Source: Alphaproteobacteria bacterium US3C007
GTDB taxonomy: Bacteria > Pseudomonadota > Alphaproteobacteria > Rhodobacterales > Rhodobacteraceae
DNA length: 64,000 bases
Direction: 5' to 3'
Assembly (NCBI GenBank): GCA_034423775.1
Contig: CP139918.1
Coordinates: 2,418,001 to 2,482,000, forward strand
A program made the translations under genes and the position numbers. The notes beneath the pieces are model-generated. The model was not told the origin of the DNA. It ran no database searches and saw nothing but the letters and a program-made list of their open reading frames with translations. How positions within the stretch are numbered: position 1 is the stretch's first letter; every line of letters begins with the position of its first letter. Positions 48,250-58,090 of this stretch are shown here, piece by piece.

Positions 48250-49467
48250 TTAACGGAACGCGACCGTTGCCACCGCGCCGTCTTTGATCTCGATCTCGCG
48301 ATAGTTGCCGGCTGATTCGCCCGGTCCGATCAATTCAACGGCCGTTGCTCCCACGTAATCGATTTCCTTTCCGGCTTTGATCATATCAAGCGCCTTACCC
48401 AATTCGCCCGGCATGATTTGTTCGCCTGGCGCATTGGCAACCGCCATGAGGTGATCTTTCACTGCGGCTGAGTCGGTTGAGCCAGCGGCTTGCATAGCGA
48501 GCATGATCAACGCGGCAGCATCATAGCTTTCGGGCGCAAATGCGTCAGAACCGCCAAACGCTTCCGCAGGGTTGTTCAAAGAGGCGCCAAGCGCCATCGC
48601 AACGAACATGTCAGCGCCTTTGCTGTCGGTGCCTGGATATTGACCGAATGAGCCGGTCAAATCTGGGCCGATTTTGTCAACGATATCTTGACCTACCATA
48701 CCGTCTGGCAGCACGAATGTGTCAAACGCGCCTGTGTCAAGCGATCCTTGGATGATTTGCGTGCCAGCACCGTTTGCATAGCCCGCAACAACCAGAATTT
48801 CGCCACCGGCTGAGGCCAGTGCGCCGACTTCGGCAGAATAATCGGCTTTGTCTTCATCATGCGCAGCAGATACGGTTACGGTGCCACCAGCGGCTTCGAA
48901 CGCGGCTTGGAAGCTGTCGGCCAATCCTTTGCCATAATCGTTATTGGTGTATGTCAGAGCAACGGATTTGAAACCGCGATCCATGATATTTTGTGTCATC
49001 ACAACGCCTTGACGCGCATCTGATGGGGCTGTGCGGAAAAACAAACCATCATCTTCAGCCGTTGAAAGCGCCGGTGATGTAGCCGAAGGCGATACCATCA
49101 CGATACCATTCGGGCGTGCTACATTCTGCAGGATCGCGCCTGTGACGCCTGAACAATCCGCACCCATGATCGCATCTACATTATCCGATGTGATTAAACG
49201 CTCTGCCGCCGCGGTTGCGGCCGCTGCGTCAATGCAGGTCGAATCTCCGCGAACCGGTGTCACGGTTGCGCCATCGAGCAATTTGCCTGACGCGGTGACT
49301 TCTTTCATCGCCAGCTCAGCGCCCAAGCCCATTGAGGGGGTGATTGTTTCGAGCGGTCCGGTAAAGCCCAAAATCACGCCGATTTTAATCTCGTCGCTAT
49401 GGCCGCCAGCGATTGCGGTGCCTGCTGTTAAAGCTGCCGCAGCCGTCGCCATTAAAAAGTTTCTCAT
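48250..49467 (-). CDS. ABC transporter substrate-binding protein (LivK type)
   Basis: Periplasmic binding protein, 405 aa. Signal peptide MRNFLMATAAAALTAGTAIA, then the Peripla_BP_6 domain (IKIGVILGFTGPLETITPSM ... DAIMGADCSGVTGAILQNV ... LTYTNNDYGKGLADSF). The family binds branched-chain amino acids, but also amides, urea or aromatic acids, so the ligand is open. GGGAGAAG precedes ATG 49467. It is the first gene of the liv cluster. Confidence 0.93.
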   Translation of the reverse strand: MRNFLMATAAAALTAGTAIAGGHSDEIKIGVILGFTGPLETITPSMGLGAELAMKEVTASGKLLDGATVTPVRGDSTCIDAAAATAAAERLITSDNVDAIMGADCSGVTGAILQNVARPNGIVMVSPSATSPALSTAEDDGLFFRTAPSDARQGVVMTQNIMDRGFKSVALTYTNNDYGKGLADSFQAAFEAAGGTVTVSAAHDEDKADYSAEVGALASAGGEILVVAGYANGAGTQIIQGSLDTGAFDTFVLPDGMVGQDIVDKIGPDLTGSFGQYPGTDSKGADMFVAMALGASLNNPAEAFGGSDAFAPESYDAAALIMLAMQAAGSTDSAAVKDHLMAVANAPGEQIMPGELGKALDMIKAGKEIDYVGATAVELIGPGESAGNYREIEIKDGAVATVAFR

Positions 49468-49615
49468 GTTACTTCTCCCATGTAAGGATCACAAATCCAG
49501 CGCGAACTTTATGACGCTGTGTCGCAAAAGAAAAGTAGGAATGCTTAAATTATCAGCATAAGTGCAGGCTAAAGTGTCTTTCTGCGGTATAATTCCACCG
49601 AGAATTGCAACCAAA

Positions 49616-50617
49616 TCAACCCGGGGTTGCTGACAGGCTGCCCCGCTCACGGTAGGGTGTGGTTTGATAATGCGCCCGGTAACATTTTGAAAAGTGAGAG
49701 GGTGAGGCAAAGCCACAGGCCAAGGCCACATTGATCACGCTCATATCCGTCTGCATCAAAAGGTTGCGGGCTTTTTGCAGGCGAAGTTCCATGTAATACC
49801 GCTTTGGACTGCGGTTTAAATAGCGCCGGAAAAGCCGCTCTAACTGCCGGGTTGACATGCCAACATATTTTGCAAGCAGCGAGGGGCTTATCGGTTCTTC
49901 GATGTTTGTTTCCATCATTTGAATGACTTGGCTTAGTTTTGGATGGCGGACGCCAATTCGCGTGGGCACTGATAATCTTTGGGTATCTTGGTCGGTTCTG
50001 ATCGAGCTATAGATCAGTTGATCCGCCACGGCATTGGCCAAATCCTCGCCAAAATCCTCGGCGATTAATTTTAGCATTAAATCGATCGATGAGGTGCCAC
50101 CGGCCGTGGTCATAAACTTACCATCTTTGATAAAGACGGATTTTGTTAATTCGACCTCATCGAAATCTTCGGTAAAACTATCTTGGTTTTCCCAATGTAT
50201 AGTGGCGCGTCGTCCGTTTAAAAGGCCGGCTTTCGCCATCGTGTAAGCTGCGGTGCAAAGCCCGCCGACCGACAGGCCTTTGCGCGTTTCGCGGCGCACC
50301 CAATTCAAAAGCTTTTTAGAGGTTCGCCGCTGAATGTTCATACCGCCGCACAGGATCACGGTATCATCTCTTTTCAACTCAACAAGCCCGTCATCGACGC
50401 GAAAGGACGTTCCTGCGGAGCAAAAAACAATATCCGCGCTCTCGCCAAGAACTGTCCAACTGTAAAGAGGTTTTCCGGACATCCGATTTGCGATTCGCAA
50501 CGCATCCAACGCCGCCGCAAATGACAACAATGAAAACTCTTCGATCAATACAAACGCAAATCGGCGCGGGCCACCTTGCTGGTTGGAAACTGAAATCAAA
50601 TTGGATTGGGTTACCAT
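49616..50617 (-). CDS. GlxA-family AraC-type transcriptional regulator
   Basis: 333 aa. An N-terminal DJ-1/PfpI-like domain (RRFAFVLIEEFSLLSFAAALDALRIANRM, GLCTAAYTMAKAG) is followed by a C-terminal AraC/XylS domain with two helix-turn-helices (SPSLLAKYVGMSTRQLERLFRRYL; SVINVALACGFASPSHFSKCYRAHY). It resembles GbdR/CdhR-type regulators of glycine-betaine or carnitine catabolism, by recollection of the family only. ATG 50617 and GTG 50638 are both possible. It lies 148 bp upstream of livK on the same strand and could control it. Confidence 0.88.
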   Translation of the reverse strand: MVTQSNLISVSNQQGGPRRFAFVLIEEFSLLSFAAALDALRIANRMSGKPLYSWTVLGESADIVFCSAGTSFRVDDGLVELKRDDTVILCGGMNIQRRTSKKLLNWVRRETRKGLSVGGLCTAAYTMAKAGLLNGRRATIHWENQDSFTEDFDEVELTKSVFIKDGKFMTTAGGTSSIDLMLKLIAEDFGEDLANAVADQLIYSSIRTDQDTQRLSVPTRIGVRHPKLSQVIQMMETNIEEPISPSLLAKYVGMSTRQLERLFRRYLNRSPKRYYMELRLQKARNLLMQTDMSVINVALACGFASPSHFSKCYRAHYQTTPYRERGSLSATPG

Positions 50618-50789
50618 TCCACTGTCTCTCTTATTCACGGGCCGAGGGTCTGGGCATTCGTTTTTTCAAACATCACTTGGTCAAAACTAATCGGTCGCGT
50701 CAAGATGTAGAATAACATTATGCTATGGTTCTTTCGCGGCGGATTTAGTATAGGAATACGAAACAATCCTTTGCTTTGGAGATCAAGAG

Positions 50790-52160
50790 ATGGCGGAGTG
50801 GCAAAAATCTGATTGGCGTAATCTTCCGCGCGTGCAAATGCCCGATTATGTCGATGCGGCAGCTTTGGAGAAAGTAGAAGCACAGCTGTCTAATTATCCA
50901 CCTTTGGTATTTGCGGGCGAAGCGCGTGACTTGAAAGCACAGCTTGCTTCGGCGTCGCGGGGGGAAGCCTTTTTACTGCAAGGCGGAGATTGCGCAGAAA
51001 GCTTTGAGCAATTTACTGCGGATGGGATTCGCGACACGTTTAAAGTGATGCTTCAAATGGCGATGATTCTCACTTATGGCGCGAAAGTGCCGGTGGTGAA
51101 ATTGGGCCGCATGGCCGGCCAGTTCGCCAAGCCCAGATCTGCCCCAACCGAGACCAAAGAGGGCGTGGAACTGCCCAGCTATAGGGGCGATATCATCAAT
51201 GAGCTGGCCTTTACGCCTGAGGCACGCATCCCGGACCCTCAAAAAATGACACAAGCGTACACCCAATCTGCGGCGACGTTGAACCTATTGCGGGCGTTTT
51301 CCAAAGGCGGCTATGCGGATGTACATCAAGTGCATAGTTGGACGCTGGGTTTTACTGAAAGCGACCGCGCTGCTGAGTACCGCAATATGGCAAATCGCAT
51401 CAGCGATGCGCTTGACTTTATGAGCGCGGCGGGTATCGCCTCGCATAGCTCTCAAGAGCTGCGGACGGTTGATTTTTATGTGAGCCATGAAGCCCTATTG
51501 TTGGAGTATGAGGAAGCCCTAACCCGCTTGGATTCAACATCTGGAAAATGGCTGGCCGGATCAGGCCATCTGATTTGGATCGGCGATCGCACCCGCCAGC
51601 CAGATGGGGCGCATGTAGAGTTTTGTCGCGGCGTTCAAAACCCGATTGGGCTGAAATGTGGACCAACCACCACCGCTGATGATCTTAAAGTGTTGATGGC
51701 GCGTCTCAATCCTGAAAATGAAGCTGGGCGTCTGACGCTGATTTCACGCTTTGGCGCCGGTGCTGTCGGGGATCATTTGCCGCGGTTAATCAAGGCCGTG
51801 CAGGAAGAAGGCGCCAACGTGCTTTGGACCTGCGATGCGATGCATGGGAATACCATCAAATCCTCGACCGGTTATAAAACGCGCCCTTTCGACAGTGTTT
51901 TGCGTGAGGTGCGAGAATTCTTTGCGGTGCACACGGCAGAGGGCACTGTTCCAGGCGGCGTGCATTTTGAAATGACAGGCCAAGACGTAACCGAGTGTAC
52001 GGGCGGCGTGCACGCTGTAAGCGATGAAGATCTATCCGCGCGCTATCACACTGCCTGCGATCCGCGTCTAAACGCCAGCCAGTCTTTGGAGCTTGCGTTT
52101 CTGGTGGCTGAGGAATTGGTTTGTCACCGACAGGGACGGGCGAAAACAGCTGTTGCGTAA
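50790..52160 (+). CDS. class II 3-deoxy-7-phosphoheptulonate (DAHP) synthase
   Basis: First shikimate-pathway enzyme, condensing PEP and erythrose 4-phosphate. It is 456 aa, of the plant-like class II type. Seen: [12 protein letters not shown] (metal Cys), [85 protein letters not shown] and [10 protein letters not shown]. It is divergent from the GlxA-type regulator. Alone in its unit; it feeds the trp genes elsewhere in the window. Confidence 0.96.
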   Translation: MAEWQKSDWRNLPRVQMPDYVDAAALEKVEAQLSNYPPLVFAGEARDLKAQLASASRGEAFLLQGGDCAESFEQFTADGIRDTFKVMLQMAMILTYGAKVPVVKLGRMAGQFAKPRSAPTETKEGVELPSYRGDIINELAFTPEARIPDPQKMTQAYTQSAATLNLLRAFSKGGYADVHQVHSWTLGFTESDRAAEYRNMANRISDALDFMSAAGIASHSSQELRTVDFYVSHEALLLEYEEALTRLDSTSGKWLAGSGHLIWIGDRTRQPDGAHVEFCRGVQNPIGLKCGPTTTADDLKVLMARLNPENEAGRLTLISRFGAGAVGDHLPRLIKAVQEEGANVLWTCDAMHGNTIKSSTGYKTRPFDSVLREVREFFAVHTAEGTVPGGVHFEMTGQDVTECTGGVHAVSDEDLSARYHTACDPRLNASQSLELAFLVAEELVCHRQGRAKTAVA

Positions 52161-52281
52161 CAATGGGATAGCCCTCGGCGACCCTGAAGCTCTTGTCAGC
52201 GGCGTCTTATGTGCTTACGCGGCGCTGCGCTTGGCCGGTCATGAGGGTGAGCAGCCTTAGCCTTTCCAAATGGGGGGCGTT

Positions 52282-52302
52282 TTTTCAGCTAAAGGCTGAA
52301 AA
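52282..52302. repeat. 8-bp hairpin between DAHP synthase gene and yicC
   Basis: TTTTCAGC and GCTGAAAA flank a five-base loop. T bases lie only before the stem and A bases after it on both strands, so it is not a normal intrinsic terminator. Confidence 0.4.
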
Positions 52303-52405
52303 CGGGGTATTCCGGCGGATATTTTGTTGGCAGCCTCGGCATGGTGGTGGCTTGATCTGTCTTTGGGGATAGCTTAGCACCATCTGAGTGGTACAGGAGG
52401 TCATT

Positions 52406-53302
52406 TTGATCTGTTCAATGACTGGTTTTGCATCCGATACCGGGTGCCTAAATGGTGTGTCTTGGCGGGCCGAAATTCGAAGCGTAAACGGCCGTGGACT
52501 CGACATTAAATGCCGCATCCCCGATTGGATTGAGCGGTTTGAAGAGAGTTTGCGCACTGAATTGCAAACCTATGCGACGCGGGGGCATATTTCTGTTTCG
52601 CTGAAACTAGAGGCCAGTGATTCACCCTCAGATCAAGCGGTGCTTGGCGAAGAAAGCCTAGCGGCGATTTTAGGGGCGTTGGAACGTATCGAACAAAAAG
52701 CGATGGATATTGGCCTGAGCTTGGCGCCTTCGCGGGCGGCTGACATTCTGCCATTGCGCGGTGTGCTGGTATCTTCTGAGGTAGGGCAACAGCGATTAAG
52801 CGAGCAAGGCGCCGACCTGCTTGAGGCGTTGCGGCCCATGCTGCGGGCCTTCGCGGCAAGTCGCGCAGCAGAAGGCGCAGCTTTAAAAACGATTATTTCA
52901 CAACAGTTGGCGGATTTTGAACGCCTTTTGGCGCAGGCTAAAACGTTGCTGCCACAGCGTGAAGCGGCCGCTTCCAAATCGCTGCAAAAGAATATTGATA
53001 AAATTTTTCGCGCCGAGAATGAAATGGACCCTCAGCGTGTTGCCCAAGAATTGGCGCTGATTGTGATAAAGAGTGATATTACTGAAGAATTAGATCGCCT
53101 CGACGCACATGTTGCCTCGGCGCGTAAATTGATTGAACAAAAAGTTGCCAATGGCCGGAAATTAGATTTTTTGATGCAAGAGTTTAACCGAGAAACCAAT
53201 ACGCTGTGCGCGAAGGCCAATTATAAAGAATTGACAGATCTTGGGCTCGGGTTGAAGGTTTTAACAGATCAGATGCGCGAACAAATTCAGAATGTGGAAT
53301 AG
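52406..53302 (+). CDS. YicC-family protein (endoribonuclease)
   Basis: 298 aa. It starts at TTG 52406 with GGAGG five bases upstream, giving M-I-C-S-M-T-G-F-A, the family's invariant N-terminus; the frame upstream is not conserved. An N-terminal YicC_N domain (WRAEIRSVNGRGLDIKCRIP) and a C-terminal DUF1732 domain (EMDPQRVAQELALIVIKSDITEELDRLDAH ... LDFLMQEFNRETNTLCAK) are present. E. coli YicC is an RNase acting on small RNAs. It lies 3 bp before gmk, a widely conserved pairing. Confidence 0.93.
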   Translation: MICSMTGFASDTGCLNGVSWRAEIRSVNGRGLDIKCRIPDWIERFEESLRTELQTYATRGHISVSLKLEASDSPSDQAVLGEESLAAILGALERIEQKAMDIGLSLAPSRAADILPLRGVLVSSEVGQQRLSEQGADLLEALRPMLRAFAASRAAEGAALKTIISQQLADFERLLAQAKTLLPQREAAASKSLQKNIDKIFRAENEMDPQRVAQELALIVIKSDITEELDRLDAHVASARKLIEQKVANGRKLDFLMQEFNRETNTLCAKANYKELTDLGLGLKVLTDQMREQIQNVE

Positions 53303-53305
53303 AGT

Positions 53306-53953
53306 ATGACCCAAGAAAACCGGCGGGGTTTGCTGATTATTTTATCCTCGCCCTCAGGTGCAGGCAAATCGACCCTGGCGCGCCGGTTGCGCCAGTGGGA
53401 TCCTGAAATCCAATTTTCGATTTCGGCCACCACGCGGGCGCCGCGCACCGGAGAGGTTGATGGGCAGGATTATATGTTTATCGATCAAAAAGCCTTTGAA
53501 ATATTGGTTAAAAACGATGAAATGCTCGAGCATGCTGAGGTGTTTGGAAATTTTTACGGAAGCCCGCATGGCCCTGTGAAAGAGGCCATTAACGAGGGGA
53601 AAGATGTGCTGTTCGATGTTGATTGGCAAGGTGGTCAACAGGTGCGAAATTCCAGTTTGGGCAAACATGTGTTATCGATTTTCATCTTGCCGCCCAGTAT
53701 AAAAGAACTTGAACGCCGTCTAAGAGCGCGGGCGCAAGACAGCGAAGAGGTGATTGCGGGGCGCATGGCAAAATCACGCAACGAAATCAGCCATTGGCCC
53801 GAATATGATTACGTTCTGGTCAATGATGACCTTGATGAAACAGAACAAGACTTGAAGAATATCATCACATCTGAGCGCATGCGCCTTTCCCAACAACCTG
53901 GTTTGGTTGACCGAGTGCGCCGTTTGAACAGTGAGTTTGAGGATCGAGTATGA
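53306..53953 (+). CDS. guanylate kinase Gmk
   Basis: Phosphorylates GMP to GDP. It is 215 aa. P-loop [19 protein letters not shown]-binding [46 protein letters not shown] and the lid [17 protein letters not shown]. It follows yicC by 3 bp and overlaps the carbonic anhydrase-like gene by 4 nt. Confidence 0.97.
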   Translation: MTQENRRGLLIILSSPSGAGKSTLARRLRQWDPEIQFSISATTRAPRTGEVDGQDYMFIDQKAFEILVKNDEMLEHAEVFGNFYGSPHGPVKEAINEGKDVLFDVDWQGGQQVRNSSLGKHVLSIFILPPSIKELERRLRARAQDSEEVIAGRMAKSRNEISHWPEYDYVLVNDDLDETEQDLKNIITSERMRLSQQPGLVDRVRRLNSEFEDRV

Positions 53954-54480
53954 CGCTTTACCGCTTGAATGCCAAAATACCGCAAGTTGACCCTTCTGCT
54001 TGGGTCGCTCCAGATGCCAATGTCATTGGGAACGTGATCCTCGAGCGTAAAACATCGGTTTGGTTCGGTGCAACTTTGCGCGGTGACAACGAATTGATCA
54101 AGATTGGGGCCGGCAGCAATATTCAAGAAAATGTCGTTATCCATACTGATATTGGGTACCCTTTGCGGATTGGGGAAAATTGCACAATTGGCCATAAGGT
54201 GATCCTTCATGGATGTGAAATTGCCGATACCTCACTGATTGGAATGGGCGCAATCGTTTTAAATGGGGCGAAAATTGGAACAAACTGTTTGATCGGAGCG
54301 GGGGCGTTGATCACCGAAAATAAAGTTATTCCAGATGGTTCACTGGTTGTGGGCAGTCCCGGACGGGTTGTGCGCGCGCTCAGCGCGCAAGAGATGCAAG
54401 GTCTTGCGGCAAGCGCGCTGCATTACCAAGAGAATGCAGCGCAGTTTCGCGACCAACTGCAAGAGGGGGCAGTATTATGA
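53950..54480 (+). CDS. gamma-carbonic anhydrase family protein
   Basis: 176-aa left-handed beta-helix trimer. Hexapeptide repeats run from [12 protein letters not shown] to [14 protein letters not shown]. The three zinc His residues are in [16 protein letters not shown] and VILHGCEI. Family members hydrate CO2 or act as ferripyochelin-binding-like or PaaY-type proteins; activity is not certain. It overlaps both gmk and metC by 4 nt. Confidence 0.93.
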   Translation: MTLYRLNAKIPQVDPSAWVAPDANVIGNVILERKTSVWFGATLRGDNELIKIGAGSNIQENVVIHTDIGYPLRIGENCTIGHKVILHGCEIADTSLIGMGAIVLNGAKIGTNCLIGAGALITENKVIPDGSLVVGSPGRVVRALSAQEMQGLAASALHYQENAAQFRDQLQEGAVL

Positions 54481-55655
54481 AAAACCATGCTCGCAATTTG
54501 ATGCGGCCCATTGGTCTGCCGGACAGTGCTAGCCGCCCGGTGGTGACCCCTTTATCCCCATCGGTTGTCTACGCCTCGGAGGGGCCGGATATGCTGGATG
54601 CTCAATATGAGGGAAGGCTGCAGGGGTATACCTATGCCCGCGAGGGGCATCCCAACGCAGAGGCGCTGGCCCGCCTAATCGATGATCTCGAGGGCGCGCA
54701 TCATGGAATTGTGCTGGGGTCTGGAATGGCTGCGGTCAGCGCGGCCCTTTTGGGGGTGCTCGAGGCGGGCGATCATATTATTGGCTCAGACCAGCTCTAT
54801 GGCCGTTCGCTGCGCCTTTTGAAAGAGGATTTGCCCAGATTGGGGATTGAAACCAGCTTGGTTGATACCACGCAAGCGGATTGCGTGGCAGCGGCGCGGC
54901 GCCCCAATACGAAAATGATCTTGATTGAGGCGGTATCAAACCCGACATTGCGCGTTGCTGATCTGACTGGCATTGCCGCCTGGGCGGCAGAGCAGCAGGT
55001 GATACTGGCAGTCGATAATACCTTCACCACGCCAAAAGCCATCCGGCCTTTTGACTTTGGTGCTGATATTGTGATCCATTCGGTAACAAAATTATTGGCG
55101 GGGCATTCCGATGTCACTCTGGGCTATGTGGCCGCAAAAGATCTCGGTTTGCGAGAAAAGATTTATACATTCTCGGTAACCACCGGGATGACGGCCAGCC
55201 CATTTGATTGTTGGCTTGCCGAGCGGGGATTGCTGACCTTTCCTTTGCGCTTTGAAAAAACACAAGCCACAGCGGGTGCTTTGGCCAAGATGCTTGCGCA
55301 ACATAAAGGCGTGGCGCGGGTGCTGTATCCAGGCCAAGCCAGCCACCCTGATTTCACCCGGGCACAGGCCATTTTGGGTCAAAACGGGTGCAATATGGTG
55401 AGTTTTGAGTTGGCCAATCAGACGCGAGAAGCTGCTGAGCGTTTTACAAAAGCTGCCGATCAGATAGCCTTTGCCCCCACATTGGGGGATGTGGGCACAA
55501 CGCTCAGCCATCCTGTCAGTTCATCGCATCGGGTATTGAGCGGGCCTGAGCAGCAAAAGCTGGGCATTTCGGAGGGCTTTTTTCGCGTCTCGGTTGGTTT
55601 GGAAGATGAGATTGCCCTGCTGAATGTCTTCGAACATGCACTTGCTTCTGTGTGA
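54477..55655 (+). CDS. cystathionine beta-lyase MetC-type PLP enzyme
   Basis: Cys/Met-metabolism PLP enzyme, 392 aa, probably splitting cystathionine to homocysteine in methionine synthesis. Seen: YTYAREGHPNAEALARLI, GSGMAAVSAALL (phosphate loop), LIEAVSNPTLRVADL, AVDNTFTTPKAIRPFDFGADIVIHSVTKLLAGHSD (Schiff-base Lys in VTKLLAG) and SVGLEDEIALL. Cystathionine gamma-lyase or related activities are possible. It is last in yicC-gmk-carbonic anhydrase-metC. Confidence 0.9.
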   Translation: MKNHARNLMRPIGLPDSASRPVVTPLSPSVVYASEGPDMLDAQYEGRLQGYTYAREGHPNAEALARLIDDLEGAHHGIVLGSGMAAVSAALLGVLEAGDHIIGSDQLYGRSLRLLKEDLPRLGIETSLVDTTQADCVAAARRPNTKMILIEAVSNPTLRVADLTGIAAWAAEQQVILAVDNTFTTPKAIRPFDFGADIVIHSVTKLLAGHSDVTLGYVAAKDLGLREKIYTFSVTTGMTASPFDCWLAERGLLTFPLRFEKTQATAGALAKMLAQHKGVARVLYPGQASHPDFTRAQAILGQNGCNMVSFELANQTREAAERFTKAADQIAFAPTLGDVGTTLSHPVSSSHRVLSGPEQQKLGISEGFFRVSVGLEDEIALLNVFEHALASV

Positions 55656-55775
55656 TTATGACCCGCACGGGCATTGTAAAAGCCGCGAGCGATGGATTGC
55701 TTTTATCGTCCTTCTATAGCTTAACGGCAATAGGCGCTCAAAGCATTCCGTTCTATTTGGGTTCAAAAAGGTGAC

Positions 55776-56807
55776 ATGTTGGCAGAGGTAAATATTGCGT
55801 CCATCCTCCAGGGCATCCCCCTTGCCGCGCTTGCTATAGATGCCAACCAGCGCGTCTCGGTAATGAACGCAGAGGCGGTGTCTCTCTTGGGGGAGGGGTT
55901 GATGGATCGGCACTATATCACAGTGCTGCGACAGCCCGCTCTGCTCGAAGCGGTAGAGGCTGCATTGGCAACGCGCCTTACGCAGATCAGCCAGTTCGTC
56001 GTAAATGAAAGCACGCAAGATGTGCTTTATAAAGTGTCCTGCGCGCCCATTCACGAAAATCTGACATTGCTGTGTTTTGAAGACCAATCGGATAGAGAGC
56101 ATGTCAGCCAAATGCGGCGCGATTTTGTTGCCAATGTGAGCCACGAGTTGAAAACACCGCTCACCGCGCTGTTAGGCTTTATTGAAACCCTAAACACGTC
56201 AGCGCGCGCGGATGCGTCAGCGCGCGAGCGATTTCTTAAAATTATGGAGCGCGAAGCGCAGCGCATGAACCGCTTGGTCTCTGATCTTCTATCCCTGTCA
56301 CAAGTTGAGGCTGTTGAACGAATGCGCCCGAATGAGGTTGTTGATGTGTCGCGCTTGCTGCAGGAAACCGCAACAACATTGGCACCCGTTGCCGAAGCGC
56401 GGGGAGTGCGCTTGCACGTGGTTAACGCGGATCGCTTGGTCAAAATGGCGGGGGATAAAGACCAATTGAGGCAAGTTTTTATCAACCTTATTGAAAATGC
56501 GATCAAATATGGTGGGCCGAATAATGAGGTAAGCGTTACCTTATCGGATATCAGGTATCAGACCCGCCTGAGATGTGAGGGTATCGCTATAAGCGTGGCG
56601 GATAAGGGGCCCGGCATTGATGCGCTTAATATACCGCGCTTGACCGAAAGGTTTTACCGCATCGACAGCCATAGAAGCCGCGAAATGGGGGGAACTGGTT
56701 TGGGTTTGGCGATTGTAAAGCATATTGTCAGCCGCCATCGCGGGGTTTTGAAAATTGACAGTGCTGTTGGCAAAGGCAGTGAATTTAAAATTATTTTGCC
56801 AATCTAA
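55776..56807 (+). CDS. phosphate-regulon sensor kinase PhoR (no membrane segment)
   Basis: 343 aa. An N-terminal PAS-like domain (SILQGIPLAALAIDANQRVSVMNAEAVSLL) is followed by HisKA with the phospho-His in FVANVSHELKTPLTALLGFIETL. HATPase elements follow: FINLIENAIKYGG, SVADKGPGID, GGTGLGLAIVKHIV. No transmembrane helix is present, unlike E. coli PhoR, so it is probably cytosolic and senses phosphate through PhoU/PstB. AAAGGTGAC precedes ATG 55776. It is upstream of pstS; its partner phoB is at the far end of the cluster. Confidence 0.92.
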   Translation: MLAEVNIASILQGIPLAALAIDANQRVSVMNAEAVSLLGEGLMDRHYITVLRQPALLEAVEAALATRLTQISQFVVNESTQDVLYKVSCAPIHENLTLLCFEDQSDREHVSQMRRDFVANVSHELKTPLTALLGFIETLNTSARADASARERFLKIMEREAQRMNRLVSDLLSLSQVEAVERMRPNEVVDVSRLLQETATTLAPVAEARGVRLHVVNADRLVKMAGDKDQLRQVFINLIENAIKYGGPNNEVSVTLSDIRYQTRLRCEGIAISVADKGPGIDALNIPRLTERFYRIDSHRSREMGGTGLGLAIVKHIVSRHRGVLKIDSAVGKGSEFKIILPI

Positions 56808-56886
56808 GCCTTGCGAGCCTTTCTTAAGTTGGGACAAGCTGCTTAAAAATTGGAGTGTGGCGCATATTTTTTGTAAAAATATAAAG

Positions 56887-56915
56887 CCGTCATATAGCTG
56901 TTACAAAACTGTCGC
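56887..56915. promoter_or_regulatory. triple Pho box before pstS
   Basis: Three heptamers CCGTCAT, CTGTTAC and CTGTCGC start at 56887, 56898 and 56909, exactly 11 bp apart with 4-bp spacers ATAG and AAAA. This matches the PhoB direct repeat (CTGTCAT-like). It lies 90-118 bp before pstS. Confidence 0.87.
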
Positions 56916-57004
56916 AAAAGCATCGTGAAAAAGAGATAGCACCGCAACAGCCGGAAACGATGCAAAGTGCATCTGGCTTTACGTGACTCATTAAGGAGAG
57001 ACCG

Positions 57005-58021
57005 ATGTCTTTTGTTAAACTGGCGATTTGCGCTTTGGCTGTAAGTGCAACATCCCCAAATTTTGCTTTTGCGCGTGACAATGTGCACGCTGCAGGCTCA
57101 TCAACCGTGCTGCCCTATGCCACAATCGTTGCCGAAGCCTTTGGCGAAAACTTTGATTTTCCCACGCCTTTGATTGAATCTGGGGGGTCAGGCGCTGGGC
57201 GCAAGAAGCTGTGCGAAGGCGTTGGCGCAAACACAACGGACATCGCCAATTCTTCAAGCCGAATCAAGCAAAGCGATATTGACACTTGCGCGGCAAATGG
57301 CGTGAAAGAAATCATGGAAGTGCGCTTCGGTTACGATGGCATTGTGTTTGCAAGCCGGTTGGAAACCACGGGTTTTGAAAATCTGACGCCGATGCAGATT
57401 TATCTTGCGACCAGCGATAAATCTGAGGCTTTGAATTGGACAGAAATAGATCCGTCTATGCCTAATCGAGAGATCATGTTGTTCATTCCGGGCACAAAAC
57501 ATGGAACGCGGGAAGTGTTTGAAACGAAAGTTATGCTTGCAGGATGTAAAGCCGCCGGCTTTTATAACACTTTCTTTGAGGCCAATGGGAATGATAAAAA
57601 GAAAGCCGAAAAGGAATGCTTTAAAGTGCGCACCGATGGTCGTTCCGTAGATATTGACGGGGACTACACGGAAACGTTAGCGCGTTTATCCTCCAACCCC
57701 AACGGCATCGGCGTGTTTGGGTTAAGCTTTTTGATGAACAATACCGATACAATTTATGCGGCCACGATCAACGGCGTTGAGGCATCGACGGAAACCATTG
57801 CAACTGGGGCATATCCCGTGTCACGCCCACTTTATTTTTACCTTAAGAACGCGCATTTAGATGCGATCCCAGGGCTTCAAGAGTTTGTTGAGTTTTTTGT
57901 GAGCGATGACATAGCGGGCCCCGATGGGCCATTATCGGAATATGGTCTTGTGTCCGATCCGCAGCTTGCTGAAACTCAAGAAATGGTCGCAAACCGCATT
58001 CCGATGGGTCCTTTGGAATAA
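57005..58021 (+). CDS. phosphate-binding protein PstS
   Basis: Periplasmic phosphate receptor, 338 aa. Signal peptide at about 1-23 (ending SPNFAFA), mature start RDNVHAAGSSTVLPY, typical PBP-like phosphate loop SGGSGAGRKKLCEG, DIANSSSRIKQSDID and RFGYDGIVFA. AGGAGAG lies just upstream of ATG 57005. Two Cys pairs (CEGV..., DTCAANG) may form disulfides. The triple Pho box upstream shows PhoB control. Confidence 0.95.
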   Translation: MSFVKLAICALAVSATSPNFAFARDNVHAAGSSTVLPYATIVAEAFGENFDFPTPLIESGGSGAGRKKLCEGVGANTTDIANSSSRIKQSDIDTCAANGVKEIMEVRFGYDGIVFASRLETTGFENLTPMQIYLATSDKSEALNWTEIDPSMPNREIMLFIPGTKHGTREVFETKVMLAGCKAAGFYNTFFEANGNDKKKAEKECFKVRTDGRSVDIDGDYTETLARLSSNPNGIGVFGLSFLMNNTDTIYAATINGVEASTETIATGAYPVSRPLYFYLKNAHLDAIPGLQEFVEFFVSDDIAGPDGPLSEYGLVSDPQLAETQEMVANRIPMGPLE

Positions 58022-58090
58022 ACCCATGCGGATGTTTCAAGGGGGCGTGCCTCAGGTTTGGGCGGCCCCTGTTTTGTTGAAGGTTCAAAC

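Noticed and set aside
52282..52302. Hairpin before yicC as a terminator of the DAHP synthase gene
   Set aside because: No T-run follows the stem on either strand.
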